Part shown: in pieces, positions 18,554 through 27,471 of the stretch
Layout: each line of letters begins with the position of its first letter
Numbering within the stretch: the stretch's first letter is position 1
Assembly (NCBI RefSeq): GCF_013106755.1
Contig: NZ_WHPF01000017.1
Span: forward strand, 1 to 64,000
DNA: 64,000 nucleotides
Direction: 5' to 3'
Origin: Limnovirga soli
Lineage (GTDB): Bacteria > Bacteroidota > Bacteroidia > Chitinophagales > Chitinophagaceae
Translations under genes and position numbers: made by a program
The notes under the pieces: model-generated
What the model was told of the DNA's origin: nothing
Database searches by the model: none
Seen by the model: only the letters and a program-made list of their open reading frames with translations

Positions 18554-21500
18554 ATGCAGGCTAACTCTGTCAGCGGGTCATCAGACTCCGCAATGGGCGA
18601 TTCTACATCAGGAAATTCTCAATTCCTAAAAACTGATGGAGGAAAAACCAAATCAAATGCAATTGATGTACCCTCCATTTCTTTGCCCAAAGGCGGCGGT
18701 GCAATAAAAGGTATTGATGAAAAATTTTCTGTAAATGCAGTAAACGGTACCGCCTCCTTTTCTATTCCACTCCCCTTTTCTCCTGCAAGAGGTGCTTCGC
18801 CTTCACTTTCGCTTTCTTATAATTCAGGTGCAGGAAACAGCATTTTTGGTTTAGGCTGGAATATTAGTTTGCCTTCTATCAAAAGAAAAACCGATAAAGG
18901 ATTACCTCAATATTTTGATAGCATTGATTCAGATACTTTTCTTTTTTCAGAAGCAGAGGACCTGGTGCCGGAATTTAAAAAAGAAACTGATGGCAGTTTT
19001 TCAATAGATGGAAACGGGGATTATGTCATTAATGAAAAAACTGCTGCAGATGGATTGCACAGTATACGCTTTTACAGGCCACGTATTGAGGGGCTTTTTG
19101 CAAGGATAGAACGATGGACAGAAAAGCTAACCGGGATAATTAAATGGCGCATTATTACCAGGGATAATGTTACCAGCCTTTTTGGTTGGACCAACAATGC
19201 TGTGGTGGCTAACCCTGCTGATAATAAAAAAATATTTGAATGGTTGCCTGAATTTGTATTTGATGATAAAGGAAATTGCTGCCAATACATTTACAAAAGC
19301 GAAGATGAAATTGGTTTTGACAAGTCTCTGCTGCATCATAAAAACCGTTTTCAAAACGGTCGACTCACTTACACAAATATTTACCCTGATAAAATTTTAT
19401 ACGGCAATAAAACACCGTATAAAAAAATTGAAGATGATTTTCCGGGAACAGCAGATTACCTGTTTGAAACTGTGTTTGATTATGGTACATTGCAAACTGG
19501 TGATGCAGTTGATACATTCAAATACTGGGATTTTCGTACCGATGCTTTCTCCGATTACAAAGCCGGTTTTGAAATAAGGACAACAAGGCTTTGCAAAAGG
19601 GTTTTGTTGTTGCATCATTTTAATGGAACTGGTGAATATGATGGGCTGGTAAGGTCGGTTAATTTAGAATATGATACAGCCACCCAAAAAGATTTTACAT
19701 TTTTAAAATCAGTTACTTCTTTTGGGTATATCAAAAAAGAAGATGGCACCTATAGCAGCAAAAACTTTCCTGCTGTTGAATTTCAATATCAAAAGCATGA
19801 ATGGAACAGTGAAGTAAACACAATTGCAGCAGAAGAATTGATCCATGCACCATCAGGGCTTGATGGCGCTGGGTACCAGTTTACAGATTTATTTAACGAG
19901 GGTTTATCTGGTATGCTTACGGAGCAAGCCAACGGTTGGTATTATAAACATAACCTGGGTGGTGGAAAATTTGAACGGGCAAAATTGGTTACACCCAAAC
20001 CTACGTTTGCCGGTCTGGGCAGCCAGTTGCAGTGGGCTGATTTGAATGCCGATGGTGGTAAACAACTGGTGAATTTTGCAAATGAACCCAAAGGGTATTT
20101 TGAACTGGATGAGGATAATGAATGGCAGCCATTTCAATATTTTAAAAATCTGCCGAATATTAATTTAGGTGATTCCAATACAAGAATGCTTGATTTAAAT
20201 GGTGATGGCAAACCGGATATTTTAATTTCAGAAGACCATGTTTTTTCATGGTACCCTTCATCAGGCAAAAATGGTTACGAGACTGTTCAAAAAACAGTTA
20301 AGCCTTTTGATGAGGAAAAAGGACCGCATGTTGTTTTTGCTGACCTAAAGCAAACTGTTTTTCTGGCTGATATGAGCGCTGGAGGAATGACAGATATTGT
20401 ACGCATCCGCAATGGTGAAGTATGCTACTGGCCCAATCTTGGATATGGAAAATTTGGTGCAAAAGTGGCAATGAACAATGCTCCCATCTTTGATCATCCT
20501 GATACTTTTAATCCATCGTACATCAGGCTGGCAGATATTGATGGCTCAGGTACAACAGATATTATTTACCTCGGCAAAAACAAATTCACCTGCTGGATGA
20601 ATCTGAGCGGCAACAGTTTCAGCGGGGAAGTATTTGAAATAAATTCATTTCCGGCCATTGACAGTGAAGCAATGGTTACGGTTGCCGATTTATTGGGTAA
20701 TGGTGTGGCTTGTATCGTATGGTCTTCTGCCTTGCAAAAAGATGCAACTGCCTCTATCAAATACATTGACCTCATGAAAAGTAAGAAGCCCCATATCATG
20801 GTTTCTTATAAAAATAATTTGGGTAAGGAGACTTACTTTGAATACACAGCTTCAACAAAATTTTATATAGAAGATAAATTAGCAGGAAAACCATGGGTTA
20901 CAAAATTGCATTTCCCTGTTCATTGTATTTCAAAAACTACAACAGAAGATAAAATATCGGGCTACAAATTTGTGAGTGAATACAAATACCATCATGGCTA
21001 TTTCGATCATGCAGAAAAAGAGTTCAGAGGGTTTGGCATGGTGGAACAAATAGATGCGGAAATATTTGAGCATTGGCAAAAGAGTGGCGCAACAAATATT
21101 ACCGATGCTACTTTACATCAAGAACCTGTTGTTTCTAAAACATGGAACCATACAGGAGCTTTTTTGCATAAAGATAAAATACTCAATCAGTTTGCCAAAG
21201 ATTATTGGTATGAAGAAATGCAAAGGCAAGGTTTTGTTGTAACCCACCATGAAGTTGCCCTACCCGATGCAAGATTGGTTGCCGCATCAGGGATAGACCC
21301 AACAATAATTAGCCATCTTTCTGCCCAGGAATGGCGGGAAGCACTAAGAGCCTGCAAGGGAATGGGGCTACGCTCTGAAGTGTTTGCCAGGGATGCCATT
21401 AAATTTGGTAATACCGATGAGGCAAGAAAAAAAGAACTTACTCCTTATACTGTTTCTACACATAATTGTTTAATTGAATTGTTGCAACCCAAAGGCAAAA

Positions 21501-24500
21501 ACAAGTTCGCTGTTTTTACAGTAAAAGAAAGTGAGGCCATTAGTTATAGCTATGAAAGAAATACTGAAGATCCAAGAATTGCACATAGCCTGAATATTAA
21601 ATTGGATGAATATGGCAATGTATTGGAATCAGCAGCAATAGTATATCCAAGGCTTATTGCAGATGTATCAATGCCTGAAGCTGTGCAACAGGAACAAGCT
21701 AAAACAATTATCAGTTATACGCAAAACGAGTTTACAAATGATGTAGTAAATGAGGAAGCTTATCGTTTGCGTTTGCCTGCTGCAACAAAAACATTTGAAT
21801 TAAAAGGTGTGGGTAAAACAGGTTCATTTTACTCAATGAATGATTTTGAAAATATTCTCGATCTCGCAAATGAAGTTCCCTATCAACAGGTAAACACAGA
21901 ACCAACAGATGGCATTCCCCAAAAAAGATTGATTGAACAGGTTCGCATTAATTACCGCAATAATGACTTGGTAAATATTTTGCCATTGCACCAATTACAA
22001 TCGCTGGCAATGCCTTACGAAAGTTTTCAGTTGGCGTTTACACCTGAATTGCTTACAGATATTTATGGTGATAAAGTAAATGATGGTCTTCTAACTGAAA
22101 GTAAATTCATTCATAGCGAAGGCGATAATAATTGGTGGATACGTTCAGGTACTACACAATTTATACAGGACACTGAAACAGCTGCAGATGCACAAAACCG
22201 TTTTTATCTGCCGCTTTCATATACCGATCCTTTTGGCTCCACTACCAAAGTAAGATACTATAGCAATTATTTTCTATTTGCAGAACAAACAGAAGATGCG
22301 CTTGAAAATAAAGTTACTGTTGATGTCTTTAATTTTCGTACCCTTTCGCCTCAGCGGATGAGGGATGCCAACAACAATATTTCAGAAACCATTGCAGATG
22401 AATTGGGTTTAGTAAAAGCCATGGCTGTTTTTGGAAAAGGAGATCAAGCCGATGATTTGGACGGATTAACTGAATTTACTGAACAGACTGAAAAAGATTT
22501 GATTCAAGAATTTTTTAATGTGCCTGAGTTAGGTAATGGCATTGATGATTCAGTAACCCTGCACCAAAAAGCAAAACAATTATTGCAGCATGCCTCTGCC
22601 CGTTTTGTGTACGATTTTGAGGTGTACCAAAACACAGGCAAACCTGCTGTTGTTTCTTCCATTGTGAGAGAAACACACTTTAGAAAAGATGAAGCAGCAT
22701 TAAATCCTGAGAGTAAACTGCAGCTTGGTTTTGAATATTCAAACGGGCTTGGGCAAGTGTTGATGAAAAAAGTGCAGGCAGAACCTGGCGTAGCAAAAAA
22801 AGTAACTATTCAACCAGATGATATTGTAACAGTTGAAAACGTTGATACTTCAACAAGTAATCCAGTACAGCTCCGCTGGGTCGGCAATGGTAGAACTATC
22901 CTGAATAATAAAGGCAACCCGGTAAAACAATACGAACCCTATTTTTCGGTAACAAACGGGTATGAAGATGTTAAAGAACTCGTGGAAACAGGGGTAACAC
23001 CCATCATGTATTACGATGCGGCGGGACGATTGATCAAAACCGAAATGCCGGATAATACTTTTTCCAAAGTGGAATTTGACAGTTGGAAGCAGTTGACCTA
23101 TGATGCCAATGATACTGTGATGGAAAGCAAATGGTACACTGACCGGATAAATAATTTAATAGATGATGTTTTGAAAGATTCGGTTAAAGAAAAAGATGCG
23201 GCACAAAAAGCAGCATTGCATTTCAACACACCGGCAACCATTCACCTGGATACATTTGGCAGGCCATGCAGTACTATTGCACATAACAAGAGAAAGGACT
23301 TTGGCAGCAATACAATCATAGAAGAATTTTATACCAGCCTTGCAGTACTGGATATGGAAAGTAACCTGCGAAAAGTAATTGATGCCGCGGGCAATACGGT
23401 AATGGCTTATAAATATGACATGCTGGGAAACATGTTGTATCAAAACAGTATGGATGCAGGCGAAAAATGGATGCTGAACGACTGCATGGGCAAGCCTGTA
23501 TATGCCTGGGATGCAAAGGGACATGAGTTTGCAACTACTTATGATGAACTGCACAGACCGCTGACTTCCTTGCTGATCAATGAAGGCAATACCATAATTA
23601 CAGGAAGACAGGAATATATTGACACAAAAGATTTAAACCCTGCGGAATTATTAGCGCAACAAAACTTAAATTTCATTGGCTCATCTCCTGTTCAATACGA
23701 CAGTGCCGGAATTACAAGAGTTAGAAAACTTGATTTTAAAGGAAACCCTTTAGAAAGCTCCAGGCAGTTATGTAAAGATTACAAAACAATTCCCGATTGG
23801 ACAACTATTGCAGTCATTGAAATGGAGGATGAAATATTTATTTCCTCCGGTGAATTTGATGCGCTGAACAGGCCTTTACAAATACGCACACCACATACAG
23901 AAGTTATACCTGCATCTGTGATGCTGCCTGTTTATAATGAAGCCGGGGTTTTGGATGGTATGAACGCACATTTAAGAGGCAATGTTGACGCAACCGTTTT
24001 TGTTACCAATATATATTACGATGCCAAGGGGCAAAGAGAAACTATTTACTATGGCAACAATTCCCTTACCAGATATACCTACGATAACAAAACCTTCCGC
24101 CTGTTGCGCTTGCTAACTACAAGCAACAATGGCACAAATATTTTACAAGACCTGCGCTATACATACGACCCGGTTGGCAATATTAGTTTTATAAAAGATA
24201 ATGCACAACCAACTGTTTTTTACAACGGGCAGGAAATAAAACCAGAAAATAATTATGAGTATGATGCCATTTACCAGTTAGTATATGCCAGTGGCAGAGA
24301 GCATATAGGTCAAAATAAAGTAAACGAAAACAACCGCGACAACAACAGAAATTTTCCTTTTCAACTGGAAACTTCTCCAACTAATGTAAATGCACTACGA
24401 AAATACACCCAGCAATATTTGTACGATGCTGTAGGTAATATTCTAAAAATGCAACATAGAGCTAAAGACGGAGACTACACCAGAAAATATTGGTACAATA

Positions 24501-26212
24501 ACAACGATGCCCACCGCAATGAACTAAGCATTGATGCCACCACTATAAAAAACAACCAACTGCTGCAAACACAAATTGCCGATACCACAACCCGTTACAC
24601 ACACGACATACAGGGCAATATGCTGAACCTGCCGCATTTGATGGGCATGGTATGGAATTACAAAGACCAGTTGGAACAAATTGATTTGGGCGGCGGCGGC
24701 AAAGCCTTTTATGTATATGACGGAGGCGGACAAAGAATAAGAAAAGTAATTGAAAAAAATGGTTTGAAAGAAGAACGTTTGTATTTGGGTGCAGTGGAAG
24801 TATTTAGAATAAAAAATAGTGCAGGTGATACAGTAAAGCAAACAGACACCCTGCATTTGATGGATGATAAAAGCAGGATTGCTATGGTGGAAACACCAGT
24901 GATTACAGATGATTTTGAAGAGCAACAAGTGATACGTTTTATTTATGGCAACCACCTTGGCTCCTCTTCTTTAGAATTAAATGAAAACGCCGTTACCATC
25001 TCTTACGAAGAATACCACCCTTATGGCACTACTAGTTTTAGCGCTACCAACAGTGATATTAAAGCAGCGGCCAAACGTTACCGCTATACCGGAATGGAAA
25101 GGGATGAAGAAAGCGGTATGGCTTACCATATTGCCAGGTATTATTTGAATTGGCTGGGGCGTTGGTTGAGTGCGGACCCTATTGGGATTGGCGGAGGATT
25201 GAATAGCTTCCGATATGTTCAGAATAGAGTATTAATTTCTTGTGATACTTCCGGAACGGAAGACGAATCAGTTATTGTGCATGATGATGAGATTGGGCAA
25301 ACCTATTCAATTGATAGACCAAGACAAAGCAGAGCTTCAGTTGATCCTGAACCACGGTATAATTCATCGGAAACCTACGAAGGATATAGTATTGAGCCTG
25401 AAGAAGCTTCCGCCCCCGTAGCATCAGTTTTCAGACGCAAATCAAAAGCTTCTGATCAAACGGCTACTGATCAATTTAAATCATCAGATATATCTGTTTC
25501 TACTGACTTAGGCCTTAAATCTACTTTAAATAATTTAACACAATCAGATTTAGAAGTAACCCAAAACCAAAATATATCAATAGCAGGCCGTGATGGTTGG
25601 CGAAGTGGATTTCGTTTTCGAATTAGACCAGAATGGAGATCTTTAATATATGATAGCAAGAAACCTGGTGAATATTTCAAAAGCGAAAAAAAAACAGGAA
25701 TGGAATTAGAGTTATTTAATTATAGACGTTCAATTATTGATCAATCAATTATTGATACTGATCACTTTGATTTAAGGTTTCAAGCGCTTTCAGTTAGTTT
25801 TACATCTGGATTAAAAATATCACCTGATGCAATAGATTTAGGAGCATCAGTTGGATTTACAGCAGCAAGCCTACAATCATCCATTGGAGTAGAGAATTTA
25901 AAACTTTCGGGTTCATTTGAAACTGGGCTTAAAGGCTCATTTGCTACAGACTTTAGCGCGAAAAAAGGAATCAAACTAAAATTTCAATTGGTAGTTGGTG
26001 TAGGAGGCTCTGTTAATGTTGAAGTAAATCCAGTTGGAATAGTAGGTGATGGTTACAAAGCTGCGTCTACTATAACTGATTATTATGTGGAGGAACATTT
26101 GACAGATATTGAAAAGCGAATGTTTGAAGGAATGAATCCCGAGAAAAGTTATAATAATACTTTTAAGAATGAGGATGACCCCAATTATTCTCCTTATTCA
26201 TGGAAACAGTAA
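18554..26212 (+). CDS. fused TcB-TcC toxin complex protein with RHS core and novel C-terminus
   Basis: 2552 residues. Order: SpvB-type N-terminal domain (about residues 45-380, FSIPLPFSPARGASPSLSLSY), TcB middle regions with FG-GAP-like DLNGDGKPDILIS near residue 545, YD/RHS repeats over about 1500-2170, and the RHS core end (YRYTGMERDEESGMAYHIAR, then DPIGIGGGLN near residue 2207). In Tc toxins TcB and TcC form a hollow shell; the shell's aspartic protease cleaves off the C-terminal effector inside it. Here TcB and TcC are one chain. The effector region, about residues 2230-2552, has no family I recognise; it contains a Gly-rich beta-like part (FQLVVGVGGSVNVEVNPVGI). No signal peptide, as usual for Tc proteins. 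Main gene of the island with the TcA gene at 27472. Confidence 0.93.
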   Translation: MQANSVSGSSDSAMGDSTSGNSQFLKTDGGKTKSNAIDVPSISLPKGGGAIKGIDEKFSVNAVNGTASFSIPLPFSPARGASPSLSLSYNSGAGNSIFGLGWNISLPSIKRKTDKGLPQYFDSIDSDTFLFSEAEDLVPEFKKETDGSFSIDGNGDYVINEKTAADGLHSIRFYRPRIEGLFARIERWTEKLTGIIKWRIITRDNVTSLFGWTNNAVVANPADNKKIFEWLPEFVFDDKGNCCQYIYKSEDEIGFDKSLLHHKNRFQNGRLTYTNIYPDKILYGNKTPYKKIEDDFPGTADYLFETVFDYGTLQTGDAVDTFKYWDFRTDAFSDYKAGFEIRTTRLCKRVLLLHHFNGTGEYDGLVRSVNLEYDTATQKDFTFLKSVTSFGYIKKEDGTYSSKNFPAVEFQYQKHEWNSEVNTIAAEELIHAPSGLDGAGYQFTDLFNEGLSGMLTEQANGWYYKHNLGGGKFERAKLVTPKPTFAGLGSQLQWADLNADGGKQLVNFANEPKGYFELDEDNEWQPFQYFKNLPNINLGDSNTRMLDLNGDGKPDILISEDHVFSWYPSSGKNGYETVQKTVKPFDEEKGPHVVFADLKQTVFLADMSAGGMTDIVRIRNGEVCYWPNLGYGKFGAKVAMNNAPIFDHPDTFNPSYIRLADIDGSGTTDIIYLGKNKFTCWMNLSGNSFSGEVFEINSFPAIDSEAMVTVADLLGNGVACIVWSSALQKDATASIKYIDLMKSKKPHIMVSYKNNLGKETYFEYTASTKFYIEDKLAGKPWVTKLHFPVHCISKTTTEDKISGYKFVSEYKYHHGYFDHAEKEFRGFGMVEQIDAEIFEHWQKSGATNITDATLHQEPVVSKTWNHTGAFLHKDKILNQFAKDYWYEEMQRQGFVVTHHEVALPDARLVAASGIDPTIISHLSAQEWREALRACKGMGLRSEVFARDAIKFGNTDEARKKELTPYTVSTHNCLIELLQPKGKNKFAVFTVKESEAISYSYERNTEDPRIAHSLNIKLDEYGNVLESAAIVYPRLIADVSMPEAVQQEQAKTIISYTQNEFTNDVVNEEAYRLRLPAATKTFELKGVGKTGSFYSMNDFENILDLANEVPYQQVNTEPTDGIPQKRLIEQVRINYRNNDLVNILPLHQLQSLAMPYESFQLAFTPELLTDIYGDKVNDGLLTESKFIHSEGDNNWWIRSGTTQFIQDTETAADAQNRFYLPLSYTDPFGSTTKVRYYSNYFLFAEQTEDALENKVTVDVFNFRTLSPQRMRDANNNISETIADELGLVKAMAVFGKGDQADDLDGLTEFTEQTEKDLIQEFFNVPELGNGIDDSVTLHQKAKQLLQHASARFVYDFEVYQNTGKPAVVSSIVRETHFRKDEAALNPESKLQLGFEYSNGLGQVLMKKVQAEPGVAKKVTIQPDDIVTVENVDTSTSNPVQLRWVGNGRTILNNKGNPVKQYEPYFSVTNGYEDVKELVETGVTPIMYYDAAGRLIKTEMPDNTFSKVEFDSWKQLTYDANDTVMESKWYTDRINNLIDDVLKDSVKEKDAAQKAALHFNTPATIHLDTFGRPCSTIAHNKRKDFGSNTIIEEFYTSLAVLDMESNLRKVIDAAGNTVMAYKYDMLGNMLYQNSMDAGEKWMLNDCMGKPVYAWDAKGHEFATTYDELHRPLTSLLINEGNTIITGRQEYIDTKDLNPAELLAQQNLNFIGSSPVQYDSAGITRVRKLDFKGNPLESSRQLCKDYKTIPDWTTIAVIEMEDEIFISSGEFDALNRPLQIRTPHTEVIPASVMLPVYNEAGVLDGMNAHLRGNVDATVFVTNIYYDAKGQRETIYYGNNSLTRYTYDNKTFRLLRLLTTSNNGTNILQDLRYTYDPVGNISFIKDNAQPTVFYNGQEIKPENNYEYDAIYQLVYASGREHIGQNKVNENNRDNNRNFPFQLETSPTNVNALRKYTQQYLYDAVGNILKMQHRAKDGDYTRKYWYNNNDAHRNELSIDATTIKNNQLLQTQIADTTTRYTHDIQGNMLNLPHLMGMVWNYKDQLEQIDLGGGGKAFYVYDGGGQRIRKVIEKNGLKEERLYLGAVEVFRIKNSAGDTVKQTDTLHLMDDKSRIAMVETPVITDDFEEQQVIRFIYGNHLGSSSLELNENAVTISYEEYHPYGTTSFSATNSDIKAAAKRYRYTGMERDEESGMAYHIARYYLNWLGRWLSADPIGIGGGLNSFRYVQNRVLISCDTSGTEDESVIVHDDEIGQTYSIDRPRQSRASVDPEPRYNSSETYEGYSIEPEEASAPVASVFRRKSKASDQTATDQFKSSDISVSTDLGLKSTLNNLTQSDLEVTQNQNISIAGRDGWRSGFRFRIRPEWRSLIYDSKKPGEYFKSEKKTGMELELFNYRRSIIDQSIIDTDHFDLRFQALSVSFTSGLKISPDAIDLGASVGFTAASLQSSIGVENLKLSGSFETGLKGSFATDFSAKKGIKLKFQLVVGVGGSVNVEVNPVGIVGDGYKAASTITDYYVEEHLTDIEKRMFEGMNPEKSYNNTFKNEDDPNYSPYSWKQ

Positions 26213-26270
26213 TGCTTATCAATGTGTTCAAATGTACTCCCAATTGGGGCAAGGTCCGCTTGTGTCCACA

Positions 26271-26495
26271 ATGAAAACTACAACTATTTACACAAACAAT
26301 AAAACCAGAAAAATGCCAAATGATACCACACAAACCGAAGCCAAACTCTCCCTCTGGAAATATTTTACCGATGATGCTGCTATTGTCGGAATCAGGATTT
26401 TTGGAATAAGAGGATTAACAGGATTAATAAAAGTTGAAATAGGAAAAGGAAATCAATTCCCAAACTGGCGCAAGAGCGAGGCAAATGAAATATAG
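26271..26495 (+). CDS. possible small protein between toxin genes
   Basis: Frame of 74 residues from the ATG at 26271; a later ATG at 26313 (MPNDTTQTEAKLSLWKYF) is as plausible. It contains a hydrophobic segment (AAIVGIRIFGIRGLTGLIKV). The frame is open upstream into the TcB-TcC gene, which is chance. The position directly after a polymorphic toxin C-terminus is where immunity proteins occur, but Tc systems usually lack them. No family recognised. Confidence 0.3.
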   Translation: MKTTTIYTNNKTRKMPNDTTQTEAKLSLWKYFTDDAAIVGIRIFGIRGLTGLIKVEIGKGNQFPNWRKSEANEI

Positions 26496-26560
26496 GTTGG
26501 CATCTTGTGCCATTGTAGAATAGGTAATATGCAAGAACCGAATATTAAAATAAAAGATAA

Positions 26561-27046
26561 ATGCCAGATAAAAAACCAACAAGTGTTTACTTATTGAATA
26601 CTGCGCTGACCCAGGATGAAAAAACGATGCTTGTTAATGCAGAATTTAACAGGCTGCTCAATCATTTTGATTCAAAAGCCGATAGGGCCAAAACAAATTT
26701 CCATTTCTATAAATACAGCAGCATTGTGTTGGCGGCATTTACCACCATCGTTTCATCATTGCAGGTTATTTACCCAACCAATTTTCCGCAATGGATATTA
26801 CCCGTTGTAAGTGCGGCGGCAACAGTTGCCGTTGCTTTTCTCGGCGCTTCCAGTGCACAAAGGATCTGGATCAATTCAAGAACAACCGGGCAACAACTGC
26901 AGGCGGAGAAATTTTTATTCAATCAACAGGCAGGCAGGTATTATAATATTTCAGCAGAAGAAAGCCTTCGCATATTTTCTGAACGCATGATACAGATATG
27001 GAACGAGGGGCATGGCAAATGGGAGCAAACGGTTAATGAAGGATAA
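26561..27046 (+). CDS. DUF4231-like two-helix membrane protein
   Basis: 161 residues. Two membrane helices are clear: about 50-70 (YKYSSIVLAAFTTIVSSLQV) and 76-98 (FPQWILPVVSAAATVAVAFLG). They are followed by the conserved-looking helix SSAQRIWINSRTTGQQLQAE. This layout matches DUF4231/SLATT-type proteins, small two-helix membrane proteins linked in comparative studies to conflict and nucleotide-signalling systems. Between two Tc toxin genes it could form a pore that helps release the toxin, or protect the producer; neither is shown. The start follows the preceding small ORF by 65 bases. Confidence 0.72.
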   Translation: MPDKKPTSVYLLNTALTQDEKTMLVNAEFNRLLNHFDSKADRAKTNFHFYKYSSIVLAAFTTIVSSLQVIYPTNFPQWILPVVSAAATVAVAFLGASSAQRIWINSRTTGQQLQAEKFLFNQQAGRYYNISAEESLRIFSERMIQIWNEGHGKWEQTVNEG

Positions 27047-27152
27047 TTACTTAGTAGCTAATCATCTTTACGCTGTTGGCACCAACAACGACTGGATAAG
27101 AAAGACGGGAGATATTTTTGTACCAAACCGCAGATCAATAATTTGGCTTTGG

Positions 27153-27166
27153 TTGCGTCGCACACT
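27153..27166 (-). repeat. dispersed repeat, degenerate copy 8
   Basis: TTGCGTCGCACACT matches 14 bases of the core in reverse orientation. It lies inside the putative island. Confidence 0.6.
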
Positions 27167-27280
27167 GCATCGTCTTTTTCTTTGATGGGCTGAGTAGCAG
27201 CTTTGGTGTAGGATAAGTTTATTTACTGTATTGGCACCGGCTGTTGCAAATGATGCCATAGGTTATGCCGATGAAAGGAT

Positions 27281-27292
27281 TGCGACGCAAGG
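27281..27292 (+). repeat. dispersed repeat, degenerate copy 9
   Basis: TGCGACGCAAGG followed by AACGATGCCATT, matching the centre of the core and its 3' flank. Inside the putative island. Confidence 0.6.
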
Positions 27293-27471
27293 AACGATGC
27301 CATTAATTATTGTAGCTTGTATCAAGCTATGTATTGTATCGTTCACAAGAACAAATAAATAATAAAAGATGCCGAAGTAAAATATGTACTGGTCTTTTGA
27401 TCGTAGTAACCGCCTAACGCATACGCACATTATCATTAAATAATTGAATAAAACTTTAAAAGATAAATATC

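Larger units (their letters stand above)
27047..27471. other. intergenic region with two repeat remnants
   Basis: 425 bases between the DUF4231-like gene and the TcA gene. It holds partial copies 8 and 9 of the dispersed repeat and no supportable gene. The second half (27310-27470) shows no repeat and probably contains the TcA promoter, which I could not pinpoint. Confidence 0.55.

Noticed and set aside
27068-27259. 63-residue minus-strand frame upstream of TcA
   Set aside because: It runs through a degenerate repeat copy and shows no homology or start signal.
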